Origin: Pseudomonas sp. URMO17WK12:I11
Lineage (GTDB): Bacteria; Pseudomonadota; Gammaproteobacteria; Pseudomonadales; Pseudomonadaceae
Reading direction: 5' to 3'
DNA length: 64,000 nucleotides
Assembly: GCF_007677725.1 (NCBI RefSeq)
Contig: NZ_VEDF01000006.1
Span: 220,964-284,963 of the forward strand
The notes under the pieces were generated by a model. That model saw only the letters and a list, made by a program, of their open reading frames with translations, was not told the DNA's origin and made no database searches. Below, piece by piece: positions 26,679-36,425 of this stretch. Position numbers and translations under genes: made by a program. How positions within the stretch are numbered: position 1 is the stretch's first letter; the number at the start of each line of letters is the position of its first letter.

Positions 26679-27992
26679 TCAGGCGTAGTAGTCCACAGCG
26701 CTGTCGCCAATCACCACCTGTTGCTCGACAGGCCGCGCCGCGTCGGCCAACTCGCCCTGCTCGGCGCCCCCGCCCTGGCCACGCCGAGCCGCCACGCCGG
26801 ACAACTCTGCCGCTTGCTGCTGCGCCTGCTGCTGTTGCTGGCGTGATTGATCGGCGACGTTGACGTCTGGCTGCGCCAGGCCCTGCTGGGCGAACAGCTC
26901 GCGCAAGCGGTGGACCTGGCTGTCCAGGGCATCACGGACACCGGCATGACCACTGATGAAGGTGACCTGGGTGGACTGGTCGGTGGCGACATTGACGCGA
27001 ATATCCAGACGCCCGAGCTCAGCCGGCTCCAGCTGGATATCCGCCGACTTGAGATTCTGGCTCGACAGATACATCACGCGGTTGACCAGCCCCTCGGCCC
27101 AGGCGCCCTGGTTCATCATCAGCGGTTGTTGCAAGGGGTTGGCGTTGACCGGCGCGGCACTGGCACCATTGACCGGCGTGGAAGTGACTGCCTGGGTCAG
27201 GTTGGCCAAGCGGTTGGCAAAGTCATCGACGCGGGTGTCGCCGGCAACACCCTTGGGCGTTTTCAGGCCGTCTTCGAGCAAAGCGCTGAAGGCTTTGTCG
27301 CCGCCTTGCCCCTGGCCTTTGTGGTCCTTGGCTTCGTCAACCAGGTTCGCCAATGGATTGACGGGCGCTTGGTCATCGGCTGTATCGCCGTTGGTGGTGT
27401 CGCCGGCGTGGGCCGAAGTGGTGCCCTTGGCCTGGGCATTGTGCTCCAGCGCCAGACGCAACGTCGGCAGGTTGGCCAGCGGATCAGCTTGCGGATCGAA
27501 GCTTTCGCCCTCTGATGCCTGGGTCACTGGCTCGGCCACCGGCGTCGTGGGTGCTTGTCGCACTGCCGCCTGCAGCACCGGCGCCACTGCCTCTGCCTGG
27601 GCCTGCAGCAACTGGGCGCCAGGCTGGGCATCGGTGACCTGGCCGGCGACCAGGGTGGCGTCGACCGAGCCGGGGTCGTTGGCCAGCGCACTGTCGGCGG
27701 CAGGCGAAGAGGCATCGTCGCCTGGCAACGTTTTGCCGTCATCGGCAAGCGCCGACTTGTCAGCGGCATGCGTGTTGCCGCCATGAGCAGGCTCGGGTTT
27801 GTCCTTCGGCTGCGCCTGCGGCGGCTTCGCCGGCATGGCGGGCGACTTGTCGCGGCCCTGGCGCGCCATGACCCGATCGAAGCCGCCCGCCTCGCCTGCC
27901 GCCTGCAGCGGTTTGTCCATCCGCGCAGCGGCCGTGTTCGACGGCTTGCCGAGGGTGGTGGCTTGTATCAATGGGTTGGGTGCGACAGGCAT
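26679..27992 (-). CDS. fliK: Flagellar hook-length control protein FliK
   Basis: The protein has 437 aa from the ATG at 27992 (MPVAPNPLIQATTLG), which has GGAGA seven bases upstream. The N-terminal two-thirds are Ala/Asp/Lys-rich and flexible, as in molecular rulers. The C-terminal Flg_hook domain reads ADIQLEPAELGRLDIRVNV, then VTFISGHAGVRDALDSQVHRLRELF, followed by a Gln-rich tail. It controls hook length and triggers the FlhB specificity switch. A second FliK-domain gene lies at the left edge of the window. Confidence 0.93.
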   Translation of the reverse strand: MPVAPNPLIQATTLGKPSNTAAARMDKPLQAAGEAGGFDRVMARQGRDKSPAMPAKPPQAQPKDKPEPAHGGNTHAADKSALADDGKTLPGDDASSPAADSALANDPGSVDATLVAGQVTDAQPGAQLLQAQAEAVAPVLQAAVRQAPTTPVAEPVTQASEGESFDPQADPLANLPTLRLALEHNAQAKGTTSAHAGDTTNGDTADDQAPVNPLANLVDEAKDHKGQGQGGDKAFSALLEDGLKTPKGVAGDTRVDDFANRLANLTQAVTSTPVNGASAAPVNANPLQQPLMMNQGAWAEGLVNRVMYLSSQNLKSADIQLEPAELGRLDIRVNVATDQSTQVTFISGHAGVRDALDSQVHRLRELFAQQGLAQPDVNVADQSRQQQQQAQQQAAELSGVAARRGQGGGAEQGELADAARPVEQQVVIGDSAVDYYA

Positions 27993-28062
27993 TGACGGGT
28001 CTCCGCGCCAGAAACGAAATGACATCTGGCTTCAGAGAGGCAAAAGTCGAGCCAACTTGTAG

Positions 28063-28410
28063 TCAGCTGGCCGAAACGCGCTCGCGCTCACCGCGATAGA
28101 AATGCTGCACTTCAAGGTATTCCTGATCGATGCGGTTGATCAGGTCCTCGATGCCATACAGCGGCCGCGTTCTGACGCGCTCTTCGAGCTGCTGGCACAA
28201 CCGGGCCAGGCCTACCGCACCCATGTTGCTGCTGCTGCCTTTGAAGCTGTGCGCGGCCATGCCGAGCTCGTCGGCACTCTTGGCCTCGTGCAGCTGATGC
28301 AAACGCTGCGCGGAGTCTTCCAGAAAGGTCTCGAGCAACTGCAGATAGCCATCTTCCATGACCTCCTGCAAATCGCTGAGCACCTTCAAATCGATATGGA
28401 TGTCGGTCAC
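28063..28410 (-). CDS. hptB: Histidine phosphotransfer protein HptB
   Basis: This 115-aa four-helix Hpt protein has its phospho-acceptor His54 in AAHSFKGSSSNMGA. It starts at GTG with GGGAG upstream. In P. aeruginosa HptB receives phosphate from hybrid kinases and passes it to HsbR, controlling biofilm versus motility. Here hsbR and hsbA follow in the same order, supporting the identification. Confidence 0.9.
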   Translation of the reverse strand: MTDIHIDLKVLSDLQEVMEDGYLQLLETFLEDSAQRLHQLHEAKSADELGMAAHSFKGSSSNMGAVGLARLCQQLEERVRTRPLYGIEDLINRIDQEYLEVQHFYRGERERVSAS

Positions 28411-28470
28411 TTGCTCACTCCCTGATCAAGCTGGATTATGCCTGAGCTGCGGTGCGGGCCTCCAGAGCCA

Positions 28471-30162
28471 TCACCAGTCGAACTGCACACGGGCACAGCG
28501 GCCTCCCTCGCACCATTGGGCACGGCTACCCAGGCGCTGCACCAGGTGCAGCCCGCGCCCGCTCAGCCCCTGCTGCGGGGCCGGTCGTGCCAGCACTTCT
28601 TGCACATCGAAACCAGCGCCGCTGTCGCGTACCTCAAGGGTAAGACGCCCGCCATTGCCCAGCGGTTCAACTTCCAGGTCGATGCGCACGAAACCCTCGG
28701 TCAGGCGTGCCAGGCGCCGGGCGCGCTCTTGATAGTAGTCGGCAAAACCCTGCACATCGCGCTTGAGCTGTGAATCCAGTGCCAGCACGCCGTGCTCCAG
28801 GGCGTTGGCGTACAGCTCGCTGAGCACGCTGTGCAGCGCCCCGGTGTGCGGGCGCAAGCCGTGGATCTCTTGCAACAGCTGCACCAGGTACGGAACGGGG
28901 TTGAAGCGCCGCAGGGTCTCCCCGCGCAGTACAAAGCCCAGCGACCAGTCCAGGGGACTGGAGCGACCACTGTCGGAATACAGGGTCGGTGCCGGCACCC
29001 GCTCGCTGCTGGCGAACATGCGGATGTCGCACAGGCTGATGTCGTCGCGTGGGCGCCCACCGAAACGCGCCAGCGCCTGCATCAGCTCATCGAACAGCGC
29101 CGCCGGCTCACGGTTGGCGGCCAGTACCTGATGCAGGCGCTCGACGCCGAACAGGCGCTCTTGCTCGTCGGCGGTGTCGACCACGCCATCCGACAACAGC
29201 AATACCCGCTCGCCGGCCGCCAGTGGCAGCACCTCGGTGCTGTCATCGAAGCGTTCTGGCGCCAGAATGCCCAATGGCAAGTGACGTGACGGTAGCTGTC
29301 CCAGCACCTGGCCATCCGCCGAGAGCCGATAGCCGTCCGGCATCCCGCCATTCCACACCTCGACAGCACCACGCTGGACCGACACATTGAGCAGCATGGC
29401 GCAGCAGAACATGTCCACCGGCAGGATGCGCTTGAGCTTGGCGTTCATCTCGCGCAGCATCTGCGCCAGGCCGTAGCCTTTGGCGGTCATGCCATAGAAC
29501 ACCTCGGCCAGGGGCATGGCGCCAACGGCAGCCGGCAGACCATGGCCGGTGAAATCGCCCAGCAGCACATGCATGTCGCCGGCCGGCGTGAACGCGGCCA
29601 GCAACAGGTCGCCATTGAACAGGGCATAAGGCGATTGCAGGTAACGGATGTTCGGTGCGGTGATGCAGCCGGAGTGGGCGATCTTGTCGAACACCGCCTT
29701 GGCCACGCGCTGCTCGTTGAGCAGATGGTGGTGGTGCCGGCTAATCTGGTCCCGCTGCTCGAGTACGGTGGCCTGCAAGCGCCGCAGGCGATCCATGGCA
29801 CGGATCTTGGCGGCCAGGATCACCGCGCTGTAGGGCTTGGCCATGAAGTCATCACCACCGGCCTCCAGGCAACGCACCAGCGCCTGCTCCTCGTTCAGCG
29901 AGGTGAGGAAGATGATCGGCACCAGGGCTTCGCCGGCCAGGCGCTTGATCTGCCGCGCCGCCTCGAAACCGTCCATCACCGGCATCAGCGCATCGAGCAG
30001 CACCAGTTGCGGCCGTTTTTGCGCGAACAGCGCCACGGCTTGCTCGCCGTTCTGCGCGGTATACACGTGGTGGCCTTGGCGACGCACGATCTGCGCGAGC
30101 AGCAGACGATCGACCGCGCTGTCTTCAGCCACCAGTACGGTCAACGCGTGTTCGGCCGCCAT
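28471..30162 (-). CDS. hsbR: Response regulator HsbR: receiver, PP2C phosphatase and anti-sigma kinase
   Basis: The protein has 563 aa from the ATG at 30162; a TTG at 30174 overlapping the hsbA stop is an alternative start. Three parts are visible: a receiver domain (LTVLVAEDSAVDRLLLAQ, with the phospho-Asp in LVLLDALMPVMDG), a SpoIIE/PP2C serine phosphatase (LLGDFTGHGLPAAVGAMPLA, then LLLSDGVVDT), and a C-terminal RsbW-type ATPase (LSELYANALEHGV, then LEVRDSGAGFD). It acts on HsbA by phosphorylation and dephosphorylation under HptB control. Confidence 0.92.
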   Translation of the reverse strand: MAAEHALTVLVAEDSAVDRLLLAQIVRRQGHHVYTAQNGEQAVALFAQKRPQLVLLDALMPVMDGFEAARQIKRLAGEALVPIIFLTSLNEEQALVRCLEAGGDDFMAKPYSAVILAAKIRAMDRLRRLQATVLEQRDQISRHHHHLLNEQRVAKAVFDKIAHSGCITAPNIRYLQSPYALFNGDLLLAAFTPAGDMHVLLGDFTGHGLPAAVGAMPLAEVFYGMTAKGYGLAQMLREMNAKLKRILPVDMFCCAMLLNVSVQRGAVEVWNGGMPDGYRLSADGQVLGQLPSRHLPLGILAPERFDDSTEVLPLAAGERVLLLSDGVVDTADEQERLFGVERLHQVLAANREPAALFDELMQALARFGGRPRDDISLCDIRMFASSERVPAPTLYSDSGRSSPLDWSLGFVLRGETLRRFNPVPYLVQLLQEIHGLRPHTGALHSVLSELYANALEHGVLALDSQLKRDVQGFADYYQERARRLARLTEGFVRIDLEVEPLGNGGRLTLEVRDSGAGFDVQEVLARPAPQQGLSGRGLHLVQRLGSRAQWCEGGRCARVQFDW

Positions 30163-30170
30163 GGACACGC

Positions 30171-30476
30171 TCAACTGATGTCGAAGAGTTTTTCGAAATT
30201 GGAGATGGCGAGGATCTTGCGCACGTCCGAGCTGGCATGCACCACCCGCACATCCGCCTCATCGCCACCGGCATGGTCACGCAGCAACAGCAGCATGCCC
30301 AGCGCCGAGCTGTCCAGGTAGGTGGTGTCCTTGAGGTCGACGACGATGAAGTCGGCCCGAGTGGGCTGGCGCTCGTAGGCATCGCGAAATTCCTGATGCT
30401 TACCGAAATCGAAGCGGCCCTTGATCTTGATCGTGAGCTTTTTCCCGTCCTGCGAAAAATCTGTCTCGACTGCCAT
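30171..30476 (-). CDS. hsbA: Anti-sigma factor antagonist HsbA (STAS)
   Basis: The protein has 101 aa from the ATG at 30476 (MAVETDFSQDGKKLTIKI); the frame is open further upstream, but this ATG has AAGGGA before it. It is a STAS-domain protein with the phosphorylatable Ser in DTTYLDSSALGMLLLLRD. In P. aeruginosa HsbA switches partners between FlgM and a diguanylate cyclase according to its phosphorylation. It is coupled to hsbR downstream. Confidence 0.9.
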   Translation of the reverse strand: MAVETDFSQDGKKLTIKIKGRFDFGKHQEFRDAYERQPTRADFIVVDLKDTTYLDSSALGMLLLLRDHAGGDEADVRVVHASSDVRKILAISNFEKLFDIS

Positions 30477-30545
30477 GCTAGCGATCCCTTCGTTGATGGC
30501 GACTGACACAGGTGTAGCAGCTGCGTGGGGCAGCTGCAACCAGCT

Positions 30546-31004
30546 TCAGCTTTGCGCCTGCCCCTGGCGAGGCAGGCGCTGGGAAAGCTCGTCGAGCAGG
30601 CGCTGTTCGCGCTTGTCTTCGGCACGGCGGGCTTCGTCCAGGTAGCGTTGCACCAGCTTGCGCAGACCCTCGACCCGCGCGTAGGCCTGCTGCCAGGTGG
30701 CGCGAGCGTTCTTCAGGTTGTTCTCATGCCAGGCCAGACTCTGGCGCTGCTGGGTCATCGCCGTTTCCAGCTGGGCCAGAAAGCGTTGATAGTTGAGCAG
30801 CCAGCTGCCGTCCACGCCCTGGCTGCCACGGTTGATCCACTGCGCCTGGTAACCCTCGCGAAACGACTCGAGCTCCGCCAGCTTGGCCTGGGCCTGCGCC
30901 AGCTGTTGCTGAAACTGCCCGACCCGCTGGGCCGCCTTGCGCTCGGCCTCCTCGGCCATGTCGACCACCGGGGCCAGACGCGCGGCGCGACTGGGCAGGC
31001 TCAT
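30546..31004 (-). CDS. fliJ: Flagellar export chaperone FliJ
   Basis: This 152-aa, almost entirely coiled-coil protein is rich in Arg, Gln, Glu and Ala. It fits FliJ by length, composition and position directly after fliI (6-bp gap). FliJ forms the stalk in the FliI hexamer and escorts chaperones. The sequence alone is weakly diagnostic; position carries much of the call. Confidence 0.9.
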   Translation of the reverse strand: MSLPSRAARLAPVVDMAEEAERKAAQRVGQFQQQLAQAQAKLAELESFREGYQAQWINRGSQGVDGSWLLNYQRFLAQLETAMTQQRQSLAWHENNLKNARATWQQAYARVEGLRKLVQRYLDEARRAEDKREQRLLDELSQRLPRQGQAQS

Positions 31005-31010
31005 GGCTCA

Positions 31011-32369
31011 TCAACCCTTGGCTGGGGGCGTGAAGATCGCCCCCAGCTCGTCGCGGCTCTGCGCCATGCCGACATTTTCATCCAGGCCCTGGCGCAGGAA
31101 ATCCACCAGCCTCGGCTGCAAGGCAATCGCCAGGTCAGTCTCCGGATCGCCACCGGCCACATACGCGCCGACGCTGATCAGGTCGCGGCTCTGTGACAGG
31201 CGCGACCACAGCTGCTTGAACTTCTGCGCCTGGCGCAGGTGGTCGGCATCGACGACCTGCGGCATCACCCGGCTGATCGACGCTTCGATGTCGATGGCTG
31301 GATAATGGCCTTCCTCGGCAAGGCGCCGTGACAGCACAAAGTGACCGTCGAGCACGCCACGCGCGGAGTCGGCGATCGGATCCTGCTGATCGTCGCCCTC
31401 CGAGAGCACGGTATAGAAGGCGGTGATCGACCCTCCCCCAGGCTCGCCGTTACCCGCGCGCTCCACCAGCTTGGGCAGTTTGGCGAATACTGACGGCGGG
31501 TAGCCGCGGGTGGCTGGCGGCTCGCCAATGGCCAAGGCGATCTCGCGCTGGGCCTGGGCGAAGCGCGTCAGCGAATCCATCAGCAGCAGCACGTTCTTGC
31601 CCTTGTCGCGGAAATACTCGGCAATCCGCGTGCAGTACATGGCCGCGCGCAGGCGCATCAACGGCGCATCGTCAGCCGGTGACGCTACCACCACCGAACG
31701 CTTGAGCCCTTCTTCACCGAGAATGTGCTCGATGAACTCCTTGACCTCGCGGCCACGCTCGCCGATCAGACCGACCACGATGATCTCGGCTTCGGTGAAA
31801 CGCGTCATCATGCCCAGCAGCACCGATTTACCCACCCCGGTCCCGGCGAACAGGCCCAGGCGCTGGCCACGGCCGACGGTCAACAGGCCATTGATGCTGC
31901 GGATGCCGACATCCAGCGGCTGGCTGATCGGGTCGCGGTTGAGCGGGTTGATGATCGGACCGTCCATCGGCACCCAGTCTTCGGCACGCATGCCGCCCTT
32001 GCCGTCAAGGGCGCGGCCGGCACCATCGAGCACCCGGCCGAGCATGCTCATGCCCATCGGCAGGCGGCCGCTGTCGTCCAGCGGCACCACCCGCGCGCCT
32101 GGGGCGATGCCGGCAATGCTGCCGACCGGCATCAGGAATACCTTGGTCCCGGAGAACCCCATGACCTCGGCTTCGACCTGCACTGGGTGATAGCTGTCGT
32201 CGTTGATCACCAGGCAGCGCCCGCCTACCGCCGCGCGCAGGCCTTCGGCTTCAAGGGTCAAGCCGACCATGCGCAGCAGCCGGCCTTCGACCACCGGCTG
32301 CACCGGCAGCGTGATCGCCTCGGCATAACCGCCCATGCGCTTGCCGAAACTGGTGCGCTCAAGACGCAT
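31011..32369 (-). CDS. fliI: Flagellar export ATPase FliI
   Basis: This 452-aa F1-beta-like ATPase has its Walker A in [15 protein letters not shown] (about 175-189), then [12 protein letters not shown], then the Walker B region [18 protein letters not shown]. It energises flagellar protein export with FliH and FliJ. Its start overlaps the end of fliH by 11 bases, and fliJ follows after 6 bases. Confidence 0.97.
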   Translation of the reverse strand: MRLERTSFGKRMGGYAEAITLPVQPVVEGRLLRMVGLTLEAEGLRAAVGGRCLVINDDSYHPVQVEAEVMGFSGTKVFLMPVGSIAGIAPGARVVPLDDSGRLPMGMSMLGRVLDGAGRALDGKGGMRAEDWVPMDGPIINPLNRDPISQPLDVGIRSINGLLTVGRGQRLGLFAGTGVGKSVLLGMMTRFTEAEIIVVGLIGERGREVKEFIEHILGEEGLKRSVVVASPADDAPLMRLRAAMYCTRIAEYFRDKGKNVLLLMDSLTRFAQAQREIALAIGEPPATRGYPPSVFAKLPKLVERAGNGEPGGGSITAFYTVLSEGDDQQDPIADSARGVLDGHFVLSRRLAEEGHYPAIDIEASISRVMPQVVDADHLRQAQKFKQLWSRLSQSRDLISVGAYVAGGDPETDLAIALQPRLVDFLRQGLDENVGMAQSRDELGAIFTPPAKG

Positions 32370-33123
32370 CGGCGCTGCTCAGCTCGACCGCCATGTCGGC
32401 GGCAGCCGGGTGCAGGGCCTGGTCGTGCAACTGGTCGAACAGCTGCGCGACGGCCTTCTCGATACGCGTTTCCATGGTCGCGTCGATCCGGCTGTGCAAG
32501 GTTTCGATGCGGCACCCTCCAGGCAACAGGGCTTCGTCCTCGAGCAGCTTCCAGTTCTCTTCATGGCGCTCGCGCAGGGCCTTGGCCAGCTCGAAGTCCT
32601 GGGGATTGAGGTGAATGCGGATGTTGTCGGCGCCCATGGGCAGCAACTTCAATGCCTCACGCAATACCTGGGTAATCTGGCTCGAGTCGCTCTTCAGTTC
32701 ACGGCCCACCACCTGCCGTGCCATGTGCGCAACCAGGTGCACCAGGCTTCGCTCGATCTGCGTGTCCTGTTCGGCGATCGGCTCGAGCAGGTGGCCCATC
32801 AACTGTTCGAGGCTGGCCAACTTGGCCTCGAGCGCCTGTTCGGCCTCCTGGCGCACCTTGAGCTGAGTGGCATGAAAACCCTCGCGCTCGCCGGTGGCGA
32901 ACCCTTCGTTGTAGGCCTCCTGGCGAATCGCCTCGAGTTCCTCGAGGGTCAGCGGCTGGACTTCTTCGAGCGGCACTTCCTCGACTTCTTCGGCGACCGC
33001 TTCAGGCTCAGGCTCAGGTTGCGGCTCAGGCTCAGGGTCGAAGCTTGGCAACGTCCAGACATCGACCCCCTCGAGGTCGCGGGCGCGAATCAGGTCGCTG
33101 GGATGGGATTCTCTGCTGGACAT
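32359..33123 (-). CDS. fliH: Flagellar assembly protein FliH
   Basis: The protein has 254 aa. A low-complexity segment of alternating Pro and Glu with Glu runs lies at about 27-50, then a coiled coil ([21 protein letters not shown]), then the vacuolar-ATPase-E-like C-terminal domain ([19 protein letters not shown]). FliH dimers regulate FliI. It overlaps fliI by 11 bases. Confidence 0.95.
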   Translation of the reverse strand: MSSRESHPSDLIRARDLEGVDVWTLPSFDPEPEPQPEPEPEAVAEEVEEVPLEEVQPLTLEELEAIRQEAYNEGFATGEREGFHATQLKVRQEAEQALEAKLASLEQLMGHLLEPIAEQDTQIERSLVHLVAHMARQVVGRELKSDSSQITQVLREALKLLPMGADNIRIHLNPQDFELAKALRERHEENWKLLEDEALLPGGCRIETLHSRIDATMETRIEKAVAQLFDQLHDQALHPAAADMAVELSSADAS

Positions 33124-33148
33124 CGACGTGCCTACGGTTGAAAGCGTT

Positions 33149-33186
33149 GGAGAGCTATAAGCTACAAGCTTGCGGCTTGAAGCTTA
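33149..33186 (-). repeat. Short AAGCT-rich repeat between fliG and fliH
   Basis: The 60-bp fliG-fliH gap contains repeated AGCT/AAGCTT units (AGCTATAAGCTACAAGCTTG and a near-inverted continuation) that run up to and into the fliG stop codon. Similar AAGCT-rich intergenic repeats occur in Pseudomonas; the family here is not identified. Confidence 0.45.
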
Positions 33187-34203
33187 GATCATCTCTTCGG
33201 CGCCTTTGCCGCCGAGGACGATCTCGCCGGCTTCGGCCATGCGCCGGGCGATGGTGAGGATTTCCTTCTGCGCGGTTTCCACGTCGCTGACGCGTACCGG
33301 GCCCTTGGCCTCCAGGTCGTCGCGCAGCAGCTCCGAGGCACGCTTGGACATGTTCTTGAAGATCTTGTCCTTGACCCGCTCGTCAGCGCCTTTGAGCGAC
33401 ACCACCAGCACGTCCGAAGCCACTTCGCGCAGCAGCGCCTGGATGCCACGGTCGTCGACATCGGCCAGGTTGTTGAAGACGAACATCAAGTCTTCGATCT
33501 GCTCCGACAGGTCGTTGTCGATCTCGCGGATCGAGTCCATCAGCGCACCTTCCACGGAACTGTCGAGGAAGTTCATGATATCGGCAGCACGCTTGATACC
33601 GCCCAAGGTGGTGCGCGCAGCGTTGGAGTTGCCCGAGAACTGCTTCTCGAGAATCTGGTTCAGCTCCTTGAGCGCCGCCGGCTGCACGGTGTTGAGCGAA
33701 GACACCCGCAAGATGATGTCCAGGCGCACCTTGTGGTCGAAGTTGCTCAGCACTTCACCGGCCTGGTCCGGGTCCAGGTAGGCGACCACGATGGCCTGGA
33801 TCTGCGGGTGCTCGTAGCGGATCACGTCGGCCACGGCGCGCGGTTCCATCCACTTCAGGCTGTCCAGGCCGCTGGTGTTGCCGCCCAGCAGAATCCGGTC
33901 GATCAGGCCGTTGGCCTTATCTTCGCCCAGGGCCTGGTTGAGCATCTTGCGGATGTAGCCATCGGAGCCGACGCCCAGGCTGGTCTGGTCGCCGACGATC
34001 TCGACGAACTCGCTCATCACCTGCTCGACCTGCTCGCGGTGCACGTTGCCCATCTGCGCCATCGCCACACCGACCCGTTGCACTTCTTTCGGACCCATGT
34101 GCCGCAGCACTTGCGCAGCATCGGTTTCACCGAGCGAAAGCAGCAGGATCGCTGCCTTGTCGACGCGGCTCAGCTTGGCGGTAATGGCTCGATTGTCACT
34201 CAT
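33184..34203 (-). CDS. fliG: Flagellar motor switch protein FliG
   Basis: This 339-aa C-ring protein has N-terminal (VDKAAILLLSLGETDAAQVLRHM), middle (EHPQIQAIVVAYLDPDQA) and C-terminal domains. The C-terminal domain carries the charged torque helix (FVFNNLADVDDRGIQALLREV). Its start overlaps the fliF stop by 8 bases. Confidence 0.98.
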   Translation of the reverse strand: MSDNRAITAKLSRVDKAAILLLSLGETDAAQVLRHMGPKEVQRVGVAMAQMGNVHREQVEQVMSEFVEIVGDQTSLGVGSDGYIRKMLNQALGEDKANGLIDRILLGGNTSGLDSLKWMEPRAVADVIRYEHPQIQAIVVAYLDPDQAGEVLSNFDHKVRLDIILRVSSLNTVQPAALKELNQILEKQFSGNSNAARTTLGGIKRAADIMNFLDSSVEGALMDSIREIDNDLSEQIEDLMFVFNNLADVDDRGIQALLREVASDVLVVSLKGADERVKDKIFKNMSKRASELLRDDLEAKGPVRVSDVETAQKEILTIARRMAEAGEIVLGGKGAEEMI

Positions 34204-35971
34204 CGGCGTTGATCCACTCTTTCACGACCTGGGCCACACGGCCTGGGTCTTCGGCCACCAGGCCCTTGATTGCGTTGAGCTGTGCTTCGTAACCCTCGCT
34301 GGGGCTCGGCAACAGAATGCTTGATGGGCCACCCAGGCTGACACGGTCGTTGGCCAGTTCGCCATCCATCCCGATCATCCCGCCCAACTCCATGTCGCTG
34401 TCAGCGGCAGCCTGCTTGCCACCCCCGGTGATGTTGTTGAGCACCGGGCGCAGCACTCCGAACACCAGCACCAGAATGAACAGCACGCCCAGCACCTGCT
34501 TGACGATGTCCCAGAACCACGGCTGCTGGTAGAACGCGATGTCGGCAATCTCTTCGCCACGGTCGGCGGCGAACGGCACGTTGATCACGGTCACGCTGTC
34601 GCCACGGCTGGCGTCGAAGCCCACGGCGTCCTGCACCAGGCGGGTAAAGCGCGCCAGATCTTCGGCACCCCAGGGCGCGCGCGTGGCTTCGCCGTTGGCA
34701 CCGAGCTTGACCTGGTCATCGACCACCACCGCCACCGACAGGCGGGTCAGGCGACCTTGCTGCTGGCGGGTGTGGCTGATCGAGCGGTCCAGCTCGAAGT
34801 TCTTGGTGGTCTGCTCACGCTTGTCCGACGGGTACGGCGCCAGCATCGGCTGGCCGGTGGTCGGGTCCATGATCTGCTGACCGTTGGCGTCCACCAGCGG
34901 CTGGCCAGGCTGGATGGCGCCGGCAGCACCGGCTGCGCCGCCGGTGGTCTGCGGCGCAGAAGCAGGGCCTGGCGGCTGGTTGCTCAGCGCGCCCGGCACG
35001 CCCTGCGGGCCCTGGCTGCTGGCGCGCTGTTCGTTGACCGCCTGCTCGCTGCGCAGCGCTGGCTGGTCTGGGTTGAACTGCTCGGAAGTCGATTCCACCG
35101 CGCTGAAATCCAGGTCGGCCGACACTTCAGCCTTGTAGCGGTCGTTGCCCAGCACCGGTTGCAGGATGTTGTGCACACGCTGGGTCAGCATGCCCTCCAT
35201 GCGCCGGCTGTAGTCGAACTGCTTGCCGGCCATGGTCAGGGCGGTGTCCTGCAGTTGCTCGGAGAGCAGGTTGCCGCGTTGATCGACCACCGTGACTTGC
35301 GACTTGTCCAGCTCGGGGACGCTGGTGGCGACCAGGTTGACGATCGCCATCACCTGCCCCGCTTCCAGTGCGCGACCTGGGTACAACTCGACCAGCACCG
35401 AAGCACTGGGCTTGCGCTCGTCACGCACGAACACCGAGCTTTTCGGGATGGCCAGGTGCACGCGCGCGGCCTTGACGTTGTTCAGGCTCGACACTGTCCG
35501 CGCCAACTCGCCTTCAAGGCTGCGGCGGTAGCGGGTAGCCTCCATGAACTGGCTGGTGCCCAGGCCCTGCTCCTTGTCGAGCAGTTCGAAGCCGACATTG
35601 CCGTCGCTTGGCGCCACCCCGGCCGCCGCCAGTTTCAGGCGCGCACGGGACAGGTCGTCGGCCTTGACCAGCAAGGCACCGGAGTTGGGCTCGACGCGGT
35701 ACTGGATGTCTGCCGAGGCCAAGGTGTCCATGACCTGCTTGGTGTCCATGCCCGCCAGGCTGCCGTACAGCGGTCGATAGTCGGGCTGCTGCGACCACAA
35801 CACCACGGCAAAGCCAATCGCCACGCTCGCGGCAAGACCGACCAGCAGGCCGACCTGACGCAGCATGGGCATCTGCGAGATGTTCTCCAGGAACGCCAGG
35901 TTCAGCAACGGCGGCTTGGGTGCTGGCGCACCGCTCTTGGCGGGGGCGTTATCGACGACTGCATCAGCCAT
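34196..35971 (-). CDS. fliF: Flagellar MS-ring protein FliF
   Basis: The 591-aa protein has two membrane segments, one near residues 38-60 (QVGLLVGLAASVAIGFAVVLW) and one near 485-505 (VLGVLFILVLVFGVLRPVL). Between them lie the ring-building repeats and a Pro/Gly/Gln-rich insertion. The cytoplasmic C-terminus binds FliG. It lies 15 bp after fliE in a fliE-to-fliJ direction of transcription. Confidence 0.98.
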   Translation of the reverse strand: MADAVVDNAPAKSGAPAPKPPLLNLAFLENISQMPMLRQVGLLVGLAASVAIGFAVVLWSQQPDYRPLYGSLAGMDTKQVMDTLASADIQYRVEPNSGALLVKADDLSRARLKLAAAGVAPSDGNVGFELLDKEQGLGTSQFMEATRYRRSLEGELARTVSSLNNVKAARVHLAIPKSSVFVRDERKPSASVLVELYPGRALEAGQVMAIVNLVATSVPELDKSQVTVVDQRGNLLSEQLQDTALTMAGKQFDYSRRMEGMLTQRVHNILQPVLGNDRYKAEVSADLDFSAVESTSEQFNPDQPALRSEQAVNEQRASSQGPQGVPGALSNQPPGPASAPQTTGGAAGAAGAIQPGQPLVDANGQQIMDPTTGQPMLAPYPSDKREQTTKNFELDRSISHTRQQQGRLTRLSVAVVVDDQVKLGANGEATRAPWGAEDLARFTRLVQDAVGFDASRGDSVTVINVPFAADRGEEIADIAFYQQPWFWDIVKQVLGVLFILVLVFGVLRPVLNNITGGGKQAAADSDMELGGMIGMDGELANDRVSLGGPSSILLPSPSEGYEAQLNAIKGLVAEDPGRVAQVVKEWINADE

Positions 35972-35986
35972 GGTTTACTTCCGTCC

Positions 35987-36319
35987 TCACACTGGCATCT
36001 GCATGATGTCCTGATACGCCTGGACCAGCTTGTTGCGTACCTGGGTCAACGCCTGCATCGACACGCTGGCTTTCTGTGAAGCGATCATCACGTCGGTCAG
36101 GTCGACGCCGCTCTTGCCGATCTCGAACGCATTGGCGAGCTGGGTCGAGGCCTGCTGGGTTTGATTGACCTTGCCGATGGCCTGGCCGAGCATGTCGGCA
36201 AAGGTGCTTTGGCCAGGTGCCAACTCGGTAGCGGCAGTGGCTTTGGGCAGCGACATGGCGTCGGCCTGCATGGCCCGCATGTCCAGCATCAGACGATTGA
36301 ATTCAACACCTTGGCTCAT
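35987..36319 (-). CDS. fliE: Flagellar rod-MS ring adaptor FliE
   Basis: The protein has 110 aa from the ATG at 36319 ([18 protein letters not shown]); the frame is open further upstream without a better start. The conserved C-terminus [19 protein letters not shown] is followed by [17 protein letters not shown]. It links the MS ring to the rod. It is the first gene behind a consensus sigma-54 promoter. Confidence 0.96.
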   Translation of the reverse strand: MSQGVEFNRLMLDMRAMQADAMSLPKATAATELAPGQSTFADMLGQAIGKVNQTQQASTQLANAFEIGKSGVDLTDVMIASQKASVSMQALTQVRNKLVQAYQDIMQMPV

Positions 36320-36379
36320 GACCTTCTCTCTCCGGCGGCCGCATTTTTTTGACACTCATGCGGCGGATAGCCGTGAACT

Positions 36380-36395
36380 AGCAACACGTGTGCCA
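36380..36395 (-). promoter_or_regulatory. Sigma-54 promoter of fliE operon
   Basis: On the minus strand TGGCACACGTGTTGCT is a full match to TGGCAC-N5-TTGCT with GG and GC correctly spaced. The start near 36368 would give a leader of about 50 bases before fliE. FleR-dependent activation of fliE operons is known in Pseudomonas. Confidence 0.88.
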
Positions 36396-36425
36396 GCCCG
36401 ACCGCTAGCGCTGCAAATGACTGGC

